Assembly (NCBI GenBank): GCA_013368325.1
Contig: JAACJK010000001.1
Location: forward strand, 2,046,001 to 2,110,000
DNA length: 64,000 nt
From: Ephemerocybe angulata
Taxonomy: Eukaryota; Basidiomycota; Agaricomycetes; Agaricales; Psathyrellaceae
Direction of reading: 5' to 3'
Shown: positions 22,679 through 34,274 of the stretch, piece after piece
Layout: each line of letters starts with the position of its first letter
How positions within the stretch are numbered: position 1 is the first letter of the stretch
Translations under genes and position numbers: made by a program
The notes under the pieces: model-generated
What the model was told of the DNA's origin: nothing
Database searches by the model: none
What the model saw: only the letters and a program-made list of their open reading frames with translations

Positions 22679-23766
22679 GAGGACTTCGCACTCCCCCATA
22701 ATTCCCACAGGACTCCAGCTAGACTTCTGCTGGAAGTCCGGCAGACTTGCTGGACTTCTGGTGGACTTCCTGGACTTTTGCTGGACTTTTTGTCCAGTAA
22801 GGAGGTAAAAGTGCCCTGAACCAGAATCCGGCAGAGTTCAGCAGAGTCCAGCAGAGTCCAGCAAGGCCTAGTTGGACTCCAGTACCTGCCAAATTAGAGT
22901 CCAGTACAGTCCGGCAGGTGTCCAGTCCAACTGGAGTCCTGCCGGTCCAGTGGACTGTCCAGCTAGACTCTGGGAGCAAGTGGAACAGGCTAGTCACATC
23001 AGTTATAACTAAGGTACAATCATAAAAGCCTATCATTATTCTTTTGTAATTAAGCCTAATAGTGACAGGTGATGCCATCATTATTGTCAAACATTGGAAA
23101 CCCATCATATTACTTGCTGATGCTATCATTCACATTGTCAGAAGACTTAGATTGAATGGTGTAAGCTCAATTATATGGGCAGTTGTCAATTTACAGTCGA
23201 TGTTCAGAAAGTATTTTGCATTTTCCCAGGCCATTATTGGAGATTTTTGGAAACTTCTGATTGACATAAGCATCAAAAAGTGATGGCTATGTTTATACAA
23301 AATAAAAATAAAAGTCCAGCAAGAGTCCAGCAGGAAGGCCAGCAAGACGTCCAGCAGGAATCTAGCAGAAATATGTTTTCAAGTGTAGCAAGACACTTAA
23401 AGTAGATATGAATTGTTAAAAGTGTCTACTAGAAGTCCAACAGATATCAGATATATATGGAAGTCATCACAATATGTATTAAATTACCAAAATACCATAA
23501 AAGTCTAGCTAGACTCCAATAGGACTTGAACTAATTTTTCAAGTCTCAACCGGACTCAACCGGACTCAACTGGACTTTACTGGACAAGCTGGACTTCTAT
23601 TGGACTTTTATTAGACTCTTGTTGGACTTCCGGTGGACTTCCAATGAACTTCCAATAAAAATGCACCTTTTATGGTAAGTTCAGCAGAAGTCCATTGGAA
23701 GTTCACCGGGAAGTCCAACAGACAAGCTGGAGTCCTACAGGACTCCTGGGGGAGTGTGAAGTACAG
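22679..23766. mobile_element. Element B with 8-bp target-site duplication
   Basis: CAGTTGGC at 22671-22678 is repeated at 23767-23774, directly bracketing GAGGACTTCGCACTCCCCC at the left and GGGGGAGTGTGAAGTACAG at the right. An 8-bp duplication is the hallmark of hAT-superfamily insertion. The interior has alternating TGGACTTC/GAAGTCCA words and the 28-bp core at 23197-23224. It has no transposase. It is an inverted copy of A without the nested MITE. Confidence 0.85.
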
Positions 23767-23774
23767 CAGTTGGC

Positions 23775-25934
23775 ACTGTTTCAGAACAGCTTTGGGAAAA
23801 TGCTGGCTAGCGGTTATATACTGCCAGCCCACAGCGCTGCCAGTCAGTGGTTTCCCCCCTTCTTCGACCCTCCCGCCTTCACACAGTCCCTCTTGTTCCC
23901 CTCTCTCTCATCCTCTCCCCCCTATCCCAGGCTCAACAATTTGCCCCTGTCTCCATTCCCTATGGCTGGTGGGTCTATTCTTACCTGTCACTTCCCCATT
24001 GCCATCCAATATTAGTCCAATACTGATGATTTTTTGTCCTCATTGTTTGTCAGTCCCCCGCTAACTGAGTCCCTGCCAATGTGTGACTTGGGTTCGAGGC
24101 TTGCCATTGGGGGCCATCTACAACGTTCGTGGATACTGCCAGAGCCACTGGGGGCAGGATGAACCTTCCCGTTGATGAGATGGTAAGTGTGAGCACGGAA
24201 AATGCTCACACAAACAACACACACACCAACTATCATCCGTTAAGACGATTTCAGGCAGAGGGTAAGGGAAACTAATGGATGTTCTAAGGTCTTTAATATT
24301 TCTGTGAATTACTAGAATTTTCTGTGATTTTATTACACGACTTGATGTGCTCAGAACTGATTTACGGGAACTCTGTGGGTTTTCGGCTGGCGGAAAACGG
24401 GAATAATCGCGTAGGTGCTTATCCTGTCTAACTTTTCAACTTTGCAGAATTGATCCTAGGCTTATCAATATTTCTACGGATTCTAGTGATTTTCTCCGAA
24501 TTTTATGATGTGCGTAAAGAGCTCAGAAATCGATTCGGGAAATGGGTGCTTACGCAGGCAACAGGCACGCATGCAGCTGACAAAGCCGCGTGACTGATGG
24601 ATGCTTGGCGATGGCCGAGATGGGCTTAGATCTGGTTGCTTGGACTTAATCTCGTTCTGCAACACAAGGCTGGGCTCAGGTACGTTCTTATTGGTCTGCT
24701 CTAGGTGCTAACAAAGGTCTAGGGACGGGATAGGAACACGGAGGAAAGGATAGGGAAATCTGAAAGGGACTGGGAGGCCGAGATGATCACCGGTGAAGGG
24801 TGACGGATGGGCTCGATCGCGAGTGAACGTGAGAGCTGTTGAGAACAATGGTGGGATGGAGATCGCACAGAGGTAAGTCAAAACACGGGGGTACTATTCA
24901 CTGATCGTACATTTACAGAGGATTCGGTATATATGATACAAAATGAGATGCGTGCACACATACAAACAAAGAGCGAGGTGGATACAAAATGGGAACGGAA
25001 GGCCGAAACAACACGAGGTAAGACTTCTATTGCTTCTGGAGGTCGATTTCTGAGGAGGAAGAGGAATACCGAGGCTTGGTGTCAGTGCCTGCACGCGTTG
25101 CCGAGCATGCCGAGGCTTCATGCTCATGCATGCTAAGGCACCATGCATACTCCGTACGCTTCCTCTGCCTGAGGTAAGTCTATTCTGGATGCACCAGAGT
25201 TTCAATGGCTGATGCGTACACCTTCTCGAGGTGTACGCTACCCACTACGGCTATGCTGGAAGGTGAGTCTATTGTTCTCTGGACTGCCCTTGTGAAATAC
25301 GGCTGACTGAGGCTTGGACTTGGCAGGTTCCATCCCGCACGCTGCACGCTTCTGAATCGAAGCCTCAGAGCAGAGGAGTTCAAGCACCGGGCTTCGAGGT
25401 AAGTTGTTCCAAGTCTGGACTCTAAGGGAGGGGTGGGAACGCGACGCGACTGGCTCGATTTGGGGGGTGAGGTGCGATGACTGAAGGCGCGTTTGCCAGA
25501 CGCGCGCTTAGTCCGTTCTCGTAGGTAGGCTCTTAGGGTACCGTTGTACTTAGAGTACAACCAATGAGTATTTGTTTAGCGATTTTGGGGGCGAGCTCGG
25601 GCACTATTATGAGGCACCACAGGCTCGTCTCCTAGTCTCGCCGGCCCTTGTATGGAATTAGGAACTGACGCGCCTCGTTCTGCATGCTCGAGTACACAGG
25701 GAACTGGTGAGAGGGTCTCAGTTATTATGACTGAGAGCCTGGCTTTGGTAAGTGGCCAGCGAAATCATTCCCAGGGATTTGAGTACCGTTCCGTGCTCGT
25801 AATGCGCAAAATATCGCGATTTTGATCTTGGTCGTGTCACCGTGAGTCAGCTCACCCCTTTTGCACTTCGTGCACTTTTTTCTAACTGTTTAAAAGCCTC
25901 CTGCTTAACCAGGTTTCGACGTGCCTTACCCCCC
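23775..25934. other. No resolved gene; cluster of splice-donor-like sites
   Basis: No ORF has a recognisable domain. GGTAAG/GGTGAG donors with plausible acceptors occur at 24873, 25018, 25174, 25263 and 25399 on the plus strand, suggesting an intron-rich small-exon gene or non-coding transcript. Two related AT-rich segments (about 24296-24400 and 24466-24560) form a diverged duplication. Confidence 0.4.
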
Positions 25935-28085
25935 ATGGCCTCATTGTCTTCCCATACTGCCGCTGGTGTTTGCACCTCGTCCCGCAAGCGCAAACATTCC
26001 ACGTGTATGCAGGACCCCAACAACGCCCTCCTCATCCTCAGCTCTGATGAGGAAAACTTGGACGTCGAGGCTGGTGACAACACCAACGACCACCAGGATG
26101 ACAATGATGATGATGATGACACCCAGTTTAATTCCACTGAGGTTGCTGCACCGGTGCCATCAATGACTGACATCCTCGCTCCTGCCATGTCCTTCACTTC
26201 CAGGCAGAAGTTCGACAAGCGGTGGAATGTTGCAACATCAACCATCGAGCAGGTCCTGGGTTAGTACTTCCCCAACTCAGACTGTCCCACCATACTTACC
26301 ATATTCTTCTGCAGAGGCATAGCAGCAGGGCTGGAAGTTGCCCATCTATGGCCACTTCCTCGAAGCCTTTGCACTGCAGCCCTCCCATCGACGCTGAGCA
26401 AGTTCAAAGGATGAAGAATGGGCAACTACATGCAGGGTGTGGCCTACGAACCTGCTTGCCATTGCGTCAAGTGAGTCATTTGGATCACGAAGAAGAGGCT
26501 GCCTTCATCATCATTGAGGATTCCAACCTTTGCGAGATATTCCTCAACCTGAACCTGGATGAACCTTGGTCACATGACGATTGCCCATGATATGGTCGAG
26601 ATCCATGAGTTGTCCAAGGGCCATGTTGCAGGTATCCTTCAGGTGCGTCCGCTGTCTGTTGTTTGTTATCTCAGATTGCTCGTCGATGCTCACCTTCCGT
26701 CTAGGCATACCCTAGCTAGCTTCACATTGCGGCAGATAAGTGGACATCCCCCAATGTGATCTCCTTCATTGGCGTCACCATACATTTTGTCAAGGACCTC
26801 GCCCTCAAGTTTCTCGTCCTGGACTTCATCAAGTAAGTGCTCACCTCCCATTTATGTGTTCTATTCTCTCATTTACAATGCCAGGCTCACAAATTCCCAC
26901 ACCGGGGTCTACCTTGCATCGAAGCTCGTCGAGCTCCTTCACAACTAGGGCATCAACAAGAAGCTCATGGCGTTCACTTCCAACAACACCACCAACAACG
27001 ACACTCTTGTCACTGAGCTCGCCCGCTGCATCTTGACCTTTTGAGGATCCTTGTTCCACGTGCAGTGCTTTGTGCACATTCTCAACCTCGTTGCCGATGT
27101 AGCAGTTGGAAGATAGGCGAGCTTAGCAAGGAGGATGAGGAGACCCTGAGCAGTCTGATGGAGGATGATGTGGTTGGCGATAAAGACTATGATGCCCATG
27201 ACGACAAGATCACCCCTAAGGTCGCCACCTTTGACAGCCTCACCCTTGAAGACATCGTTAATGCCTCCCAACTTGATGACCATCTCACACCTCTGACAGC
27301 AGAGGAGGCCTTGGCAGTGAACATTTTGATTACCAAGGTACGTCGTGATGCTGAATGTGTTCATTGTCTTGTACTTACTCCAGAGATAGCTTCAACAACT
27401 CGGGTTCAAGATTGCTCATAGCCCAACAGTCACTGAAGACCTTGTTGAGTGTTGCAAGGCTGTCAGTATCAAGTTCAAGAAGATAGTTCAGTACGTTTCG
27501 ACGAGGTGGAATAGCATGTCCGAAACCACAATGGTGTGCTTGTACCTCTGTCCTGCCTTGGACCATCTTGTTGACCTTCCGGAGCTTAACAAACCCCGAG
27601 GCATCTGTCTCCAATGCTTTTGCCTTTTGTCGACAGAGTGGGGCATTCTTGGGGAGCTCGCACCCATGCTCGATGTACGTCTCCTTTCTTTCAGATGATT
27701 TGTTGTACTGACTTGCCATTCAGATGATTATGTATGCGACCAAGACTATGTCCAAGTTATCCATCCCACTCCTTCACAATATTATCCCCATTATCAATAT
27801 CTTTATGGCCTTCTTCAACACCGTCATTGATGATCCCACCCTCCATGCCTGGTCTCCTCATCCTCAACAAGTACTATGCCTGCTCTGACAACTGCATCAT
27901 CTACTGCATTGTGATGAGTAAGTCTTGTTATTTATATCTGTAACATCTCTACTGATATTTTCCTTTAGTGTTCCACCCATGCTACAAGACTGCATATTTC
28001 AAAAAGGCTGGGTAGCCCACCGATTGGATCGACACTGCCGTGAAGATCATCAAAGATGAGTGGCACCTCATCATACAAAAAGCGG
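25935..28085 (+). pseudogene. Decayed hAT transposase
   Basis: It starts at ATG 25935 with an acidic N-terminus (DDNDDDDD). hAT landmarks then appear in order but in shifting frames: AHDMVEIHELSKGHVAGILQ (about 26585-26642), HIAADKWTSPNVISFIGVTI (about 26720-26788), the TSNNTTNNDTL segment (about 26976-27008), VQCFVHILNLVADV (about 27060-27098), VQYVSTRWNSM (about 27485-27520), EWGILGELAPMLD (about 27640-27675) and FHPCYKTAYFKKAG (about 27970-28012). The first catalytic Asp (AADKW) remains; the second, expected as DN in the TSNN segment, is Asn (codon 26982-26984). In-frame stops occur (for example TAG before LHIAADKW and after LVELLHN). The C-terminal dimerisation region is missing: coding similarity ends at about 28080 where a motif array begins. 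Confidence 0.85.
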
Positions 28086-28255
28086 ATCGCATTTCTGGTA
28101 GATATGGGCAGAAATGGGTACCGATATGCATTTCTGTTGAGTACTGCAGAAATGTAGTCGATATCAGATCTGCTGAGCGAAACAGAAATGTAGCCGGGAT
28201 CAGAACTGCTGGCCTCAGCATATCTGCTAGTCGGATCATTTCTGCAGCTGTTCCC
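28086..28255. repeat. Array of GCAGAAATG/CATTTCTG motifs
   Basis: CATTTCTG or CAGAAATG occurs seven times in alternating orientation in 170 bp, interspersed with GATATG/CATATC-type words. It cuts off the hAT pseudogene. It resembles the subterminal arrays of the other elements in having one short word used in both orientations. Confidence 0.65.
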
Positions 28256-28518
28256 AGATGCGCAGTAGTACACAGAACCGTGGCCGTACAAGCCCATTGA
28301 TCCCAGGGGGAACCATGTTGATTAAGTACTACATGCTAGACATCAAGTGTACGGTAACGAGTCCGTCGCGAAGCGTCCGATTTAACAAGGGGGTTATGGG
28401 TGGGAGAAAGTACAAGTGAGTCCAAGTGCGAAGCGTCCATCGATCTCAAAGGAACGGAATAGAGAAAGAAGCCGACTCCAAAGCAGAAGAGGAGCAAAGA
28501 TATACGAAGAAAGAAAAG

Positions 28519-29994
28519 CTAAGAATGACAGGCAACGGACGAAGCACGATTGGTTCCAGCTCGGGGAGGAAGAACACGGGATGGAGGGCGTGGCGGGCCT
28601 TTCGACTTGCGCGCTGACACAGGTACAGGTCTGGAGGAGCCAGCCGGCTGCGAAGCCTGGGTCGGTACAGGCGGAGGAGCACCCCAGGATGGCGTAGCAT
28701 GAAGGATGGGCCGCTTCGAGCGAGGAGGTTCGGATACCTGACGGTCCTTACGTTTCAGGGACGAAGGCGACAGTCCGGTGTTGTTGTCGTACTCGTGCAC
28801 CCTGAACGGACTTCGAGCTTCGAGGATTTGGGCCGACGGTTGTTGCTGGATGTGAGGGGAGGCCGGAGGCGAGGGCGTGCACTTAACCGGATAGAATGGA
28901 CCTTCGCCTTCGTCATCGTCCGAGTGAAGTTCGTCCCAGCTCACCGGTCTGTCTTCTATCGGAACTAATGCCCATAAACGTTCCTGATGCAGAGTTGGTC
29001 AGTGAGTATCATGCTCGAGCATTGGTCGCATACTCACCTGCCTCTGAGCGAGTGTGACATCCCAGGGATGCTTGGAACCGAAGGCAGCGACGATCCGCAC
29101 CTCACGTGTGAGATCGCGCGCCTTGAGATAGTTACCAGCCTTCTCAGCGTTGCAGCTTGAGACGAAAAGGTTTTTGACAGCGGGGTTCATGTTGAGATAG
29201 TCCCCAAATCTCGTGGGAGCCTGTCAAAGTAAGAACGAGCTCGGGACCCTGGTACAGAAGGCGAGACTGACCTTTTGAGCTGTGGCCTTTGTTACGCACG
29301 AGGCATCGTTCCCGCCAGAGCTACTGCCTGGGGGAGTCTTGGGCAAAGGAATGTGCACGCGAGCTGGGTGCGGGGAACGAGCATGTGAGTTCGATCCGCC
29401 GGAACGTGGTGGAGTCGCAGTGGGTCGACGAGACCCGCTGTTCGAAGAGCCAAAGCGAGTCGGTTCTTCTGCAGCGTATCGAGGGTGTTTGTGCTTCGAA
29501 GCTGAGCCACTGAAGGATAGTTGAGTATCGGTGTATTGCAGTTAGGATATCAACTTACGATGTCTCGTAGAAGTCGTCGTCACCATGGTCATGGGTCGAT
29601 TGCTGCTGGTGACGAGGCGTGGGGCTGCGAAGTCCAAAGATCAATACAATAGAGTTGCGTACTTCAGAAAAGCATCTTACGGTTGAGACTGGTCTTCTGC
29701 AGGTGCGCGTCTCTCTTCACGTCGACGCTCCCCAGCCTCCCCTTCACGTCGACGCTCCCCAGCCTCCCTTTCACGTTGATGCTCCTCACGTAGATGCTCC
29801 TCACATTGACGCTCCCGACGTCGATGCTCCTGACGTCGACGCTCCTCAGCCTCCCCTTCACATTGACTCTCCTCGCGTAGACGGTCCTCACGTTGACAGT
29901 CCTCATGTTGACGCTCCTCCGCCTCCCCTTCACGTCGATGAGCCACCTCAGGCTGAGGTAAACGACGATGGGGCGCCCGGTCAGCCTCAGCCAT
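28519..29994 (-). CDS. Hypothetical 421-aa protein with E/R-rich repeat domain
   Basis: Not recognised. Five exons (29994-29681, 29624-29559, 29509-29272, 29220-29038, 28983-28519) join in phase to 421 residues; all four introns are 49-56 nt with GTAAGA, GTAAGT, GTCAGT and GTGAGT donors and CAG acceptors. Residues about 15-95 are a charged Glu/Arg repeat (units like EGEAEERR, REGEAGERR), likely helical. A Ser/Pro/Gly-rich linker follows, then a more globular segment (NPAVKNLFVSSCNAEKAGNY, REVRIVAAFGSKHPWD, RLWALVPIEDRPVSWDEL), an acidic patch and a Pro/Ser/Arg-rich tail with KRKDRQ- and RSKRP-type basic motifs suggesting nuclear location. The frame is open upstream of 29994, so an additional 5' exon is possible. 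Confidence 0.7.
29712..29950. repeat. Coding minisatellite in the 421-aa gene
   Basis: Imperfect units of about 15-24 bp (CACGTCGACGCTCC, CTCAGCCTCCCCTTCA-type words) repeat through about 240 bp. Unit lengths are multiples of three on the coding strand, so the protein reads as Glu/Arg-rich repeats. Confidence 0.75.
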
Positions 29995-30480
29995 GTGCCT
30001 GCTAGGTCCAAGGCCGCTGCCCCTGCGCCTACTAGCACAAGACCTGTGAACACGTAAGGTAGGCTGAAAAACATTGGAGTTTTTGTGGAATTACATAGAT
30101 TATTGCCCTCGTAAGTCAGCTGGAACTCCTGTGGAATTACGCCGGTGGCGTTTGTCTATGTGGAAATATGCGGGAATCATTACAAAATTACATCCGCTTC
30201 ATATTTCCGGTATATAGTCAAATCAAATACGTGCACCTTTTGGGTGAATTACCGACGGGTGATATTTACACAGAAAGTGACTTCCAAATACAGACATATT
30301 CTTGAGGAATTACGCCTCGCGTGACGGCGTGACGGCGCATGTGCGACGGTCACACATAATTCCGCAACAAGTTCAATGGCTTTACTTGGAACGAACGAGC
30401 CATCCGTAATTCTACATTTTGTTCATTAATCTTACATGGAAATTACGCCTAATTCCAGTAGCTCATCCTCAACCTCGCTT
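29995..30480. other. Intergenic DNA with GGAATTACGCC-type words
   Basis: GGAATTACGCC or related words (GTGGAATTAC, GAGGAATTACGCC, GAAATTACGCC, complement TAATTCC) recur at least six times between 30090 and 30465. It may be the promoter of the 421-aa gene or a small element. No ORF is seen. Confidence 0.4.
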
Positions 30481-31640
30481 TCATTGCCGTCGCTCTGATT
30501 CCCCTTCACGCGCGACTTCGATTTCGACCTGGGCTTCCCAGATTTCTCCTCTCCTTCGCCGACTTTGAATGCTTGTACTTCGCAGTCTTCCGGGGCTGCA
30601 GATCAAGCACAACTTCCACCTCGTCCCCTCTGAATCACTCCCCACCCTCTCCAATGTCGCTCTCCCACTTCGCATTCTTCGTAGCACTCGACCCCGTCTT
30701 GCCCTTCCTCCTCTGACCACCTGCTCCGTCCTCACGGTCTCAATACTCGTTATCGTTGTCGTCGCTAGACCGCACACCCCTCTCGCTCCGCGTGTGCATC
30801 CCAGACGCGCTCCCCCACCTCCTCCCCTTCTCCTCTCTCCTTCTCCCCTCCCTCTTGCGCTCTCCTCCAAGGTCTTCTTGCTTTTATCCTTCCCACCCTT
30901 CCCTAGGCCAGAGTTCTTCCCCTTCCCCTTGGGCCTTTCCTTCTTTCCCTTCCCCTTGCCTTCCCCTTCTCGTTCTTCTTCACACGCACCCCATCTTTGT
31001 CCTCATCTTCATCTTCAGAAGACCCCGGCCGCACCCCCCACTCACTCCGCGCCCTTGACTGACTCCGCGTCCTCATCCGCCCGCAATTCTCCCCACGGCT
31101 CTCTTTCCTTCCGCAACCCTCTGCCCGGCTGCGGCTCTGCCCGCGACTCGCATCGCGTCCACGGCTGGCATCGCAGATCCCAGGCGGCCTTCCCCTTTGC
31201 TTCGGTGTGACGACTACGATCTCATCCTCCTCTTCGGTGACAGAGTCTTCGTCGTCCAGACCCACATTGCCTTTCGCGTTCTTCGCGCCTTTCTTTACTG
31301 GAGACACCTTCGCCGGAGACTTGTAAGTTGTTCTTCTTCCCTTGAGAGGCGACTTTGCGTGAGACTTCTTCGCCGGCGTCTTCACAGGCGACACCCCACC
31401 TACCCCACCCCATGCGACCGCCTCGGCGGTGGCAACGGCGGCTCCTTATCCTTATCTTCAGTGTCACTATGGTGCATAAACGCATCCCGTCCAAGATTTT
31501 GAGCGATGTAGATGAGGAAGAGACATCACCGTCAACAGCGGAATGCTCGTAGTACGACGCACCCTTCGAAGGCGACTCGGACGCCGAACTCAGCGCCGTT
31601 GTCGACGGCCCAGTAACGATAATGTTTAGTTATTTGCACA
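30481..31640 (-). pseudogene. Basic nuclear-type protein with SPVK and AT-hook motifs, gene model unresolved
   Basis: The best frame (31394-30903) reads SPVKTPAKKSHAKSPLKGRR, then KSPAKVSPVKKGAKNAKG, an acidic stretch (DDEDSVTEEEDEIVVV) and KQRGRPPG, which fits an AT-hook core; Arg/Ser- and Lys/Arg-rich repeats follow. Such composition suits a chromatin-binding protein. Upstream (31600-31400) an acidic/Ser-rich frame (ASESPSKGASYYEHSAVDGD) and downstream (30620-30500) a basic frame (QPRKTAKYKHSKSAKERRN) look like further exons, but stops and frames do not join under GT-AG rules. It is either a gene with unrecognised introns or a recent pseudogene. The Pro/Leu-rich plus-strand frame at 30569-31210 is its shadow. 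Confidence 0.45.
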
Positions 31641-31829
31641 GAATACCAAAAGAATGACCGCCTGTGTTACTGAGTCCTGCAGATTCAATAAGGGTGGAGG
31701 GCGGGTGCTTACAAATTCTGAGCTGATGCCCAGCAGGCAGTGTCTCGCAGCCGTCGTCGTTCACGCTCGATACCTAACCTTCTACAGGGAAATCCGGTGA
31801 GATCTTGGACAAGGTCGAGACGAGACAGG

Positions 31830-32960
31830 GTGCTTACGCAGTCTCAGATAGACGACCGGCGCTTACCACAGGTGCGGGATCGTGCTCGATGTGTCGCCGA
31901 GCGCAAATGCCCTGGGGTTGGCCAGGCTTCGTTGTCGGAGCCGTCTTTGCCGACGTTCGAGAACTTTGAAGTTCTGAGGGTAGGTGAGTTTGTCGAATGT
32001 CGAAGCGAGCCACGGCCACACGGCTGGCACAGCTCACAGGGTCATGGTCGTCGCATCGCAGTGAGTGTATCTTCATCTTCGGTTCCTGCAAAACAATTGT
32101 TCACAGGCAAGCGGCGGCGTGTTTGGACCTACCGCAGGCGGGTCAGCCAAGCTGAGCCAGGAAAGATTCGATACGGGCGTACCTCGATGTCCAAGCCATT
32201 CGGGACGAAGCGGATGCCTGTCGGCGGTAAAATCGAAGAGCTGGAAAGGAAGTAAGCCAATTGCAACTGAATGTGGCCGACTTGAATGTGCAGCGTACCT
32301 CGGTTCGCCGTCACAGCGGTCCTGAGTTCAACGGCTACTTGTTAATCGAACGTCAAGAATGCGAGCGGTAGTGCTGCGATTCCGGTCTCACGGGCGTCCT
32401 GAGATCCGCCGAACAGTCAACCCTGGGTGGGTGAATACAGACACACGGCGTGTAGATAAGGAGCCAGGACTAACCTACACTGACATACCACACAGATCCT
32501 CTGGTCCAATCTTTCTGCGACGAGCGATGGCACGCAGCTTGTGAGTCGAGGTTCAGTTCCACGTACTGCTATTCACAATATGCGGTGCTCACCTTGGGGT
32601 CTAGAATCTCCAGCCATCCGCGAGAGTCTTTGAGTAGGCGAGAGTAGCAGCGGTCGGGTCTGGATATCGTTGAGTAGTCACAAACGAGCTCGCGCACAGC
32701 TCTGCACCGGGAGGAGGAGGAATAATGCGATTAGAAACGATTTAGACTGAAAGTGTTGTTCGAGACATACCTGAGTAAGCGTAGCGACGTAGGTGCAGAT
32801 TCTGGCCGACTTGCTCAGTTCAAATGGCCAATTCCTGGAGATGGGAGTAAGACAAACCATCGGATGTCAGATCCGATAACTTGGAGCGCCCTATTCCAGG
32901 CCATCGCATTCGGTGCCCCTGCTGCGAACGCGGAGGGCGGCTCCACTCACCGCGTCGGTG
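31830..32960 (-). repeat. R1 gene-derived repeat, copy a
   Basis: It is the complement of the R1 copy at 61,672-62,650, with substitutions. On the coding (minus) strand it retains FDFTADRHPLRPEWLGHR followed by a GTACGC donor; the same position in copy h carries TGA instead of the Trp codon. Exon-like blocks alternate with GT-AG-bounded gaps, so R1 is a spliced gene family and not random repeat DNA. Confidence 0.65.
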
Positions 32961-33499
32961 AGCAATTTAGCCAAATCGAACTTAAGCAGAAAGACAAAGG
33001 AAACATGCGAGCTCGGATGCGGGATGAGAAGGCTAGGATAGCACGTCGATGATAGAAGTACAATACAATTCTCAAGGAAAGGTGAACGGTGTGGACGAAA
33101 TCGAAGAATGGAACAACAGCCAATACAAAAAGAATTTGCGTGCGGGACAAGACGACGTAGAGGTGGAAGGGATGGATGAACACCAGGACAAGCGCGAAGG
33201 GGAGGGCGAGGATCACTGGCACATTTTCTTCAATATAAGCGCTGGGCTGGGGCAGGGGGAGCGACTGACCTGAGATGCGGACCTGGATTCGTACATCTTG
33301 CTGATGCTCATCGGAGGCCAGAATACGCGTGCATCGCTTCAATATGAGTCCAGGATGGGAATGGGGGAAGGACGACGGCCAGGAACTCGTCCTCCTTGCT
33401 GATGCTTCTCGACTTCTCGAAAGGCGTCAACACCAATATAATCCTTCAGTAACAGCGCTGTCGGTAGAACTAGGAGAAAGAACACGCACCTTAGCTTCG

Positions 33500-34270
33500 C
33501 CCGCAGCACAGGTCACCTCGGGATCGTGGTGCTGGTGCACGAGAAGAGCAGGAAGGAGTTACACAGACCCACCCTGTCAGTGAATACGTAGATCACGTTT
33601 ACGCGAGAGGAGAACCCAACCATAAGGTGTCGTGGTCGTCGAGCTGAAACAGGGTCCTGGAGGCGTAAACCGCGATCCTCGTCCTTGCCGAACAGGGAAT
33701 TGGACTGTTTCTGTGAGGTTGAATGCCTTGAGGAGGCTTTATTTGATTTGGACCAGGAGACGATCTGATTCGACATCTCGAACTTGGAGAGTAAAGGTAG
33801 GAGGAGTTGGTGACGACGCAGATGGGACCATTCCGGACGAACTACCGCGGGGGCCGACCATTGGTGAGGCAGATGTGTATCAGAACGCCCTTGACTGCTG
33901 TACCCGCTCTTCACTGCCGTCGTCGTCTGCGCTCGGAGGTTCAAGCTCTACGAAGAGATTCGGTCAGATCTTGCTCGGGATCGAGACGAGACAGGGCGCT
34001 TACGCAGTCTCAGATAGACGACCGCCGTACCCCAGATGCGGCATCAAGTTCAATGTGAGGGCCGTGGTCGTCGCATCGCGGTCCTCCTTGGGTCCTGCAA
34101 AACGATTGTTGATAGGCAAACGAGGTTCTGTCGGTGTAGCGATGCTGGTTAGCCGAGCGGCGGCGCGTTCGAACCTATGGCAGGTGGGTCACGGTCAGCT
34201 AAACTGAGTCAAGATGGATTCGATACGGACGTACCGCGATGTCAAAGCCACTCGGAACGCTTCTGGACCT
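33500..34270 (-). repeat. R1 copy b, with flanking gene-like sequence
   Basis: 34,270-33,880 matches R1 copies g and h. The coding strand reads ERAAARLTSIATPTEPRLP, then INNRFAGPKEDRDATTTAL. The part below 33,880 is open on the minus strand for 143 codons but is not matched in the window. Confidence 0.5.
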
Positions 34271-34274
34271 CGCG

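Noticed and set aside
14257..23283. 73-codon frame shared by A and B as a conserved peptide
   Set aside because: The two elements are copies; differences between them do not favour synonymous positions in any clear way.
30569..31210. 213-codon plus-strand ORF rich in Pro, Leu, Ser
   Set aside because: It is the antisense of the Lys/Arg/Ser-rich minus-strand frame; the composition explains the open frame.
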